From Acridotheres tristis (Eukaryota > Chordata > Aves > Passeriformes > Sturnidae): a DNA stretch of 64,000 nucleotides. Positions 58,701 to 64,000 of this stretch are shown piece after piece. The stretch covers positions 3,411,616 to 3,475,615 of the forward strand of contig CM072919.1 in the NCBI GenBank assembly GCA_037013685.1. The letters run 5' to 3'. The notes under the pieces are model-generated. The model was not told the origin of the DNA. It saw only the letters and a program-made list of their open reading frames with translations, and ran no database searches. Position 1 is the stretch's first letter; each line of letters begins with the position of its first letter. A program made the translations under genes and the position numbers.

Positions 58701-60187
58701 ATGCCCCCAGCCCACGGGCCACCCCGAAGAAAAGCCCCGCGGCCAAGCCCGAGGCGCCGCCGGCCAAGAACCTCTCTCTGAGCCAGCAGCGCTCTCGGAG
58801 CCTGCACCGGTTGGGCAAAGCCCCCGAAACCGGGGAGCTGGCGCTGCCCAAGAGGAGCACGACCCCGCCCGCCCGCATGGGCAAAGGCCCCCCCTCCTCG
58901 GGCTCCTCCCGCACCTCCACGCCCTCCCAGCACGCCCCCAAGAAGCTGCCGTCGCCCTCCCAGGTCACCAAACAGAGCGGCCCGGCCGCGGGCAAGGCGA
59001 GCGGCTCCTCCTCCCCGCCGGGACCCCCGGCCAGAGCCCCGGCCCCCAAATCCCCGGCTCCCAAGCAGTCCAAGACGCAGAAGTCGCCCGTGCGCATCCC
59101 CTTCATGCAGAAGCCAAGCAGGAAGGTGCTGCCGGGCCGGGGGGCCATGCCGGTGCTGGAGGAGCAGGTCGATGGCTCCAAGGCTCGGCCCGGGGGCCCG
59201 GGGGGCAGCCGGCTCAACCTGGTGCGGATGTCATCGGCCCGCTCGAGCGGGAGCGACTCGGACCGCTCCGGCTTCCTGCGCCAGCTCACCTTCATCAAGG
59301 AATCCTCCAGCCTGCTGCTGCGGCACCGCTCCGACCTGTCCCCGGCGCCGCCGGCCACCTCGCTGCCTCGCCGGGGCTCCCCCCAGCGCAGCCGAGCCGC
59401 TCTCCCGGCCGTGTTCCTCTGCTCCTCCCGCTGCGACGAGCTCAAAGCGGCCAAAGCGGCGACCCCCGGCCAGCGGCCGCTCATCCCCAGAGCCCAGCCC
59501 GGCGGCAAAGCCACGACCGGGGTCAAACCGCCTCGCCGGACCAGCTCCGAGAGCCCGTCCCGGCTGCCGGTGAAGACCAGCGCGCCCGCGGCCGAGCCCT
59601 TCAAGCGCTACTCATCCTCTCCCAACATCAGCGTGCCCAGGCGAGCGGCCAGCCCGTCCTCCGTGCGCTCCGAGGCGGCGGCGCGGCGGCGGCAGAACGA
59701 GCCGGCTCCCGGGGGCCCGCCGGGAAAGCCGCCGGTGGTGGTGATGAAGGGCACGTGGCGGAGGATCCGGGACGAGGACATCCCGCACATCCTCAAGAGC
59801 ACGCTGCCCTCCTCCGCTCTGCCCCTGGCCGGCTCCGGCGACGAGGAGGAGCCCCCCGGCACCCCCGGCACGCCCAGGAAAACCAGCGACGCCGTGGTGC
59901 AGACCGAGGACTTCGCCACCTCCAAGACAAACTCCAGCACCTCTCCCACGCTGGAGACCCGCGAGGGACCCCCGCACCCCCGAGTCACCGGCGATGGTGA
60001 AGCCCCCGCGCCCGCCAAAGCCGCCCTGCCCATCTCCTTCGGCCACGAGGCGCCCGCCGGGAGCTTCCCCGGCAGCCGGCACGGCTCGCCCAGCAAGGCC
60101 GCCCGGGTCACCCCCTTCAACTACGTGCCCAGCCCCATGGCGGTGACGGCGGTGGCCGACAAGGCGGTGGAGAAAATCCAAGCTTGA
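49799..60187 (+). CDS. APC2: APC2, adenomatous polyposis coli protein 2
   Basis: Coding exons: 49799-49939, 50034-50124, 50201-50369, 50444-50552, 50634-50747, 51100-51177, 52413-52496, 52578-52959, 53203-53298, 53394-53533, 53616-53693, 53776-53892, 54034-54248, 54805-60187; total 7197 nt, 2398 aa (human about 2303). All are GT-AG and in frame. It is a cytoplasmic scaffold for beta-catenin turnover and for actin/microtubule organisation in neurons. An N-terminal coiled coil is at about 5-60 (QLVRQVEALKKENSHLRREL). Armadillo repeats run from about 263 to 730 (SALWNLSAHSTENKAAIC and others). APC 20-residue-type repeats lie near 1104 (VEDTPICFSRCSSLSSLS), 1214, 1324 and 1657. SAMP axin-binding motifs lie near 1409 (SAMPSRFRK) and 1722 (SAMPKRRRP). 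A long Ser/Pro/Arg-rich basic tail ends AVEKIQA, without the VTSV PDZ ligand of APC. The ATG is the first in its exon; upstream in-frame codons are open, so an earlier start cannot be excluded. Confidence 0.95.
50815..51030 (+). repeat. two short tandem arrays in APC2 intron 6
   Basis: Left part: units caccctacagcagctcctca. Right part: units ccttgcacactcacaccccg. Each unit is about 20-22 bp. Confidence 0.9.
51430..52090 (+). repeat. CAT-rich degenerate repeat in APC2 intron 7
   Basis: It starts with (catcgt)n/(catcat)n. It continues as long imperfect units sharing ccattgccacactgtcaccc, agctctgccgttgtcaccat and cacaggctgcc words. Confidence 0.88.
52960..53200 (+). repeat. G-rich repeat and duplicated splice acceptor in APC2 intron 9
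   Basis: (gggactgggaggggct)n-type units flank two copies of a block containing the end of the intron and the first 17 bases of the next exon (tgccagtgcccatcgag). Copy 1 has its AG at 53090. Copy 2, the real acceptor, has its AG at 53202. Confidence 0.9.
54477..54606 (+). repeat. (GGAGAT)n hexanucleotide in APC2 intron 14
   Basis: About 22 uninterrupted GGAGAT units are present, preceded at 54325-54360 by a diverged copy. The minus strand reads as alternating His-Leu codons, giving a spurious very long open frame. Confidence 0.97.
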
Positions 60188-61716
60188 TGATGCCCCACTG
60201 AGGGTCCTGTGACAACCCCAGCCCCACAGGAGCTGGCCAGGACTGTTTTGGGGACACATATGGGGATGTGGGACAGCTGGGGACCACTGAGTCACCTCAA
60301 CCCGCTGCTGGCCTCGGCTGGGGTCTTCTGTGCCGGAGCATCACAATTCCCAGCAGCAAGGACTGGACAGAACTGGGAACGTTTTGGGTGTGACACCCCG
60401 AGCTGGGGCGGTTCTCATGGACCATGTCCTGCCCCTGGTGGACATCCAAGCTGAGGTGGGGCCGTGTCCCCATGTGCCCCCATCCTGCTCACCCAGGGGT
60501 TGAGGCACAGCTGATCCCACACGCCGGGGAGCCGACACAGCACATCCAGTACCAGGAAAACCCAACACGCTCCAGCTCGTCTGGCACCAACTCTGGCTCT
60601 GCCAACGATGGCAGCTCTTTTATTAATGAGGAACGCAGGGAAGAAGCTTTGGAGGGGGAGATGGGGACCAGCATCCCCGTTTGTGCTGCTGGAGGGTCCT
60701 GATTGCTGAGGTGGTGGCAGGAGGAAATGGTGCAGGAGGAGCAGGGCAGGGATCGAGGGGGTGGCTGGGTCCCCACGGGCTCATCCCAGCGGCTGCTCAC
60801 AGGGTGCTGTCACCAGGCTGGGGGGCTGCTCTGGAAAGGGACAGGGTGCTGAGCTGGCACCGGGATGCCCAACCCCCAGGAAAGGGTCTGGGGTCCCTCA
60901 CCTTCACCCACAGCCCCCCAGCCTCCCACCCCCAGGGCAGAAGAGCCTCGGCTCGCAGCCAGGATCCCGGTGTGTCCTTGTGGATGTGGACACGAATCCA
61001 TCCAGGACTGGATTACGCCCACGAGCACGGGGCCTCCCAGCCCCAAAACCCTGAGGACACCCCCGCTCCTGCTGCCAGCCAGGCCCAGGTGCCGAAATTT
61101 GGGTGTGTGGGAAGTGCCTCGGCCCCTGGGAGTGGGATGGGCTGCAGAGGGACCCCCAGTCCAGGTGGTCCCAGACCCCTCGGATGCCTCCCAGTCCTAC
61201 ATCATGCTTTGGATGGGGTGACCTTTGTGTCCCCCATCCCTCTCAGTGCCACGGGAGGCTGCATGGACACACACAGGGCTATGGGCACATGTGCAGGGGA
61301 CACACCTGGGTGGCTGTGGGGACACAGTGAGGGGCTCTGGGGACACACAGTGGGGCCAGGGAGACACCAGGACCTTGGGGATACGCAGGTTGTCCCCAGG
61401 GATGTGCACTGGGGTCGTGGGGACACCCCGGTGCCCACTGGAGCCCCCCTGCCCTGGTAGTGGCCGGCACGGAGGGACCAGAGGCCGGGACTGAAGAAAA
61501 GGAGGAAAATCGCAGGAGCAGCACTGCCGAGTGCTGTAAGGGAGCGCAGGGGTGGCAGGAGGGCCAGCACCGCCCCCGGGGTCCAAGCCACCGCCCTCCC
61601 CCTTCTCCACCGACAATCCCGCCGGGCTCCGCTCGCCGTCACTGTATCTATGTACTAAGGATGTTCTTTTACCAGACTCTGGACAGTATTCCCAATTAAA
61701 AGCCAACCTGTGTAAA
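60188..61716 (+). other. APC2 3' UTR
   Basis: This is non-coding on the plus strand after the APC2 stop. The only plausible plus-strand poly(A) signal I see is ATTAAA at 61695-61700. If used, the UTR is about 1.5 kb and ends just as the conserved part of the convergent GZMM last exon begins. The whole of 61197-61716 is also open on the minus strand (see GZMM). Confidence 0.6.
60618..60623 (-). promoter_or_regulatory. candidate GZMM poly(A) signal
   Basis: Plus-strand tttatt reads AATAAA on the minus strand. It is the first canonical signal I see downstream of the GZMM protease exon, about 575 bases past the stop at 61197. Use would make GZMM and APC2 transcripts overlap by about 1.1 kb. Confidence 0.4.
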
Positions 61717-63478
61717 TAGGAAGGTGCGCAGCCCCTCTGCAGCGTTTTCTGGATCCATTTCTTGTACTTCACGGTCGAGATGGCCACCGGCGGCTTGAAA
61801 GGGTCAGTGGGGTCCCTGCCACGGAAGGACATCACGCCGGCCACTGCCGGCCGCTTCCCGCACACCAGCGGACCCCCCGAGTCACCCTGGGAGGGAGGAG
61901 GGTGACATCGTGGAGTGGATCCCGACCAGGGGACAGGGACCACCAGCATGGCCAGGGGAGCTCAGGTGAGCATCCTCCCCGGAGCCCCCCGCACCCCGCT
62001 CGGGGTGGGCAGAGCTTTGTAGCCCTTGGACCCCCAAACTCTCACCTTGTCGGGTGCCGAGCCGCGGCGCAGCCCCTGGAAGCAGATCATGGCGGGGCCG
62101 ATGCCGCCCTTCCAGAAGCGGCTGTTGTTGCACATCCGCTTGTCCATCACCGTCACCTCCAGCTCCTGCAGGGTGGGCGACAGCTCCCGGCCCCGCCAGA
62201 CCCCCCAGCCCGCCAGGCTGCACCGAGCCCCCGGCGCCGGCTCCTTCCTCGCCAGCGAGATCACCTTCCGTGTCTTGCTCGGTGTCACCTTCCCGTCCAG
62301 CTGCGGGCGGGGGGCGGCGTCAGACCCCCCCCCCTCCACGGGCAGAGGGGCTGGCAGGGAGCGCCCCAACACCGCGGGTGGGGGGTCAAAGGGGAGCACC
62401 CCAATACTGTGGGTGGGGGGTCAAAGGGGAGCACCCCAATGCTGTGGGTGGGGGGTCAAAGGGAGCACCCCAATGCTGTGGGTGGGGGGGTCCGGATGAG
62501 CCCGCGATACGGCGGGTGGGGGGTCAAAGAGGAGCACCCCGATGCTGTGGGTGGGGGGCTGGGGGGAGCCCCCAATACCGCGGGTGGGGGGGTCAAAGAG
62601 AGCACCCCGATGCTGTGGGTGGGGGGCTGGGGGGAGCCCCCAATACCGCAGGTGAGGGGTCAAGGGGAGCACCCCAATGCTGTCGGTGGGGGGGTCAAAG
62701 GGGAGCCCCCAGTACCGCTGATGGGGGACTGAGGACGAAGGGAAGAACCGAGCCCGTGCAGCGCCCATGAGCGGGGGGATGACACCCAGGTGTGAAATCT
62801 CTTGGGGGTGAGAAGCGGAAATGTCACCGAGCCGCTCGCCTCGGCACAGCGCGAACAGAACCCCCGCCCATTGCCGGCAGCGTTTCCCGGCACCGCCGCC
62901 GCTCCAGCCCCGCCTCGGAGCCTTCCCCGCGGCCACATTCCCACCTGGAGCAGGAGCAGGTCGTTCTCCATCGTCTTCTTGTCGTAGCCGGGGTGGGGAC
63001 AGGCAGCCCGGATGGGGAAGCGCTGCGTGCCCGGCTCCCGAGCCCGCCAGTTGTGCAGCCCAACCACCACCACCAGCTCCTTGCGCCACGACCTGCCCCG
63101 GCCCGGGAGCGGTGTCAGCCCGGTACCGGACACCCGGAGCCCCGTCCCTTCCCCGGGCAGGACACAGCCGTGCCGGACTCACCCCTGAGGCAGGCAGTGC
63201 GCGGCCGTGAGCGCCCAGCGCCGGTGCACCAGCGCTGCCCCGCAGCTGTGACGCCCCTTGTGCTGGACGGACACCATGTAGGGCCGGGAGTGCGATTTGG
63301 CCTCGTGTCCCCCGATGATCGACGGCTGGAGCAAGGTCTCGTCCCCACCAGCATCTGCCACCGCCCCGGCCAGTGACTCCGAGCCCGCACTGGCCACGCC
63401 GGACCCACCGTCCAGGTGCTCACCCCAAAGGAGGGGCGGCAGCAGCAGCAGCAGCTCCAGCCAGCCCCTCGCCCCCAT
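61197..63478 (-). CDS. GZMM: granzyme M-like serine protease with long C-terminal extension
   Basis: Exons in transcript order: 63424-63478, 63183-63354, 62945-63092, 62046-62300, 61197-61886; 439 aa if the last frame is followed to its TAG (human GZMM 257). This is a secreted granule trypsin-fold protease of cytotoxic lymphocytes. A Leu-rich signal peptide spans 1 to about 18, followed by a short propeptide and mature N-terminus [19 protein letters not shown] at 31. The triad is His71 (LTAAHC), Asp120 (END) and Ser213 ([10 protein letters not shown]). MCNNSRFW strongly matches mammalian GZMM, and Ala at S1 position 189 fits its Met/Leu preference. Disulfides 42-58, 136-201 and 168-182 are present, but both Cys191 and Cys220 are replaced by Asp/Pro-type residues. 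The fold ends near WIQKTLQ (about 265); the remaining ~170 residues are low-complexity, antisense to the APC2 UTR, and may be an artefact. The protease call is firm; the C-terminus is not. Confidence 0.85.
62360..62715 (-). repeat. about 36-38-bp minisatellite in GZMM intron 3
   Basis: About nine units share gctgtgggtggggggtcaaa and gggagcaccccaat. Variants alternate between gggtcaaag and ggctgggggg forms. Confidence 0.93.
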
Positions 63479-63736
63479 CCCGCCTGCTCCGGTGCTGTTG
63501 CCGAGCTGGAGGAGCCCCAGGTCGCGTGTGACAGCAGAGCAGGACAGCAGCGAGGTACAAATCCCGCTCAGGGGGGCAGGAAGGGGAAGCAGCACCCACA
63601 AGGTAACACCTGTGGGGGGTGGGAAACGCCCACGGCCCCCCCAGCGCTCGGCTTTGCAGACAGGAAGCAGCGCCAAAAATGGGGATTTATGAGATTTATG
63701 ACAGCTCACAGTGCAGAGTGATCCATTCCCACCACC
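63479..63736 (-). promoter_or_regulatory. GZMM upstream region
   Basis: Only about 260 bp separates the GZMM start codon from the poly(A) signal of the next minus-strand gene, so the GZMM promoter must lie here or overlap that gene. I see no clear TATA box. Confidence 0.35.
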
Positions 63737-63742
63737 TTTATT
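63737..63742 (-). promoter_or_regulatory. poly(A) signal of the right-edge gene
   Basis: Plus-strand tttatt gives AATAAA on the minus strand, 60 bases past the stop at 63802. Confidence 0.7.
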
Positions 63743-63801
63743 AGCAGTTTTTCACACCCTGGGGCCGTGCTGACCCCCGGCCCAGCCCCTCTGGTGGTCC
63801 C

Positions 63802-64000
63802 TCAGTTCGTCCCCTTGGGCGGGACCCGCCTGGCCCCGCGGCCCGGGCGGGACCTCAGGCTGGCCAGGAGCCGCTGGAAGAAGAATTCATTCTGGTATTC
63901 CAGCGGGATGAGGTGCTGCAGGAACGGGGGCACCTCGGCTTTGGTCACCCCCACGCACACGGGGACCACCTTGGGGCCGCGCTGGTGGATGTTGTGGAAC
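63802..64000 (-). CDS. C-terminal part of a TIR-domain-like protein (partial)
   Basis: The minus-strand frame is open from the window edge to TGA at 63802-63804, giving 65 residues. The segment GPKVVPVCVGVTKAEVPPFL followed by HLIPLEYQNEFFFQRLLASL resembles the end of TIR adaptor domains. There a beta strand (VVPV) precedes a Pro-containing loop, a hydrophobic L-x-Y strand, and an aromatic FF-x-RLL helix at the MyD88/TRIF box 3 position. The tail after it is basic and low complexity. TICAM1 (TRIF) is a candidate because it lies in the same 19p13.3-equivalent chromosome in birds, but I cannot confirm it from 65 residues. The rest of the gene is beyond the window. Confidence 0.5.
   Translation of the reverse strand, partial: FHNIHQRGPKVVPVCVGVTKAEVPPFLQHLIPLEYQNEFFFQRLLASLRSRPGRGARRVPPKGTN

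Noticed and set aside
58153..60000. A 615-codon plus-strand frame inside the APC2 last exon
   Set aside because: It is a shifted frame of the Ser/Pro/Arg-rich APC2 tail; strong GC3 bias removes stops. The composition is only Arg/Pro/Gly/Ala/Gln.

Overview
The window looks like an avian genome, probably the microchromosome carrying the region orthologous to human 19p13.3 (chicken chromosome 28). The evidence is vertebrate multi-exon genes with GT-AG introns, CR1 LINE fragments as the only clear interspersed repeats, strong GC richness, compact introns and many GC-rich minisatellites. The gene order PWWP3A - NDUFS7 - GAMT - DAZAP1 - RPS15 - APC2 is the human 19p13.3 order. After APC2 the order departs from human: a granzyme M-like protease gene follows, then the 3' end of a TIR-domain-like gene.

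Layout: 370-765 (+) last two exons of a PWWP3A-like gene; 2693-2765 (-) tRNA-Phe and 2981-3054 (+) tRNA-Asn, head to head in a CpG-rich block; 3300-7198 (+) NDUFS7, 8 coding exons, 215 aa; 8379-10973 (-) GAMT, 6 exons, 237 aa; 11405-12480 minisatellites between the GAMT and DAZAP1 promoters; 12809-37447 (+) DAZAP1, 12 exons, 409 aa, with large AT-rich introns; 40331-43998 (+) RPS15, 4 exons, 145 aa; 49799-60187 (+) APC2, 14 coding exons, about 2398 aa, last exon 5.4 kb; 61197-63478 (-) GZMM-like protease, 5 exons, convergent with APC2; 63802-64000 (-) partial TIR-like C-terminus. Every exon chain was joined by hand. All preserve frame, and total lengths agree with the known families except GZMM, whose frame runs about 170 codons past the protease fold.

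The genes do not form a pathway. They are housekeeping genes (complex I subunit, creatine synthesis, ribosomal protein, RNA-binding protein), a neural Wnt/cytoskeleton regulator (APC2) and two apparent immune genes. I found no undescribed multi-gene system. The features most worth a second look are the GZMM C-terminal read-through antisense to the APC2 3' UTR, a duplicated splice acceptor in APC2 that would act as a poison-exon extension, a perfect long-range inverted repeat in DAZAP1 intron 6, and tandem repeats in most introns and spacers.
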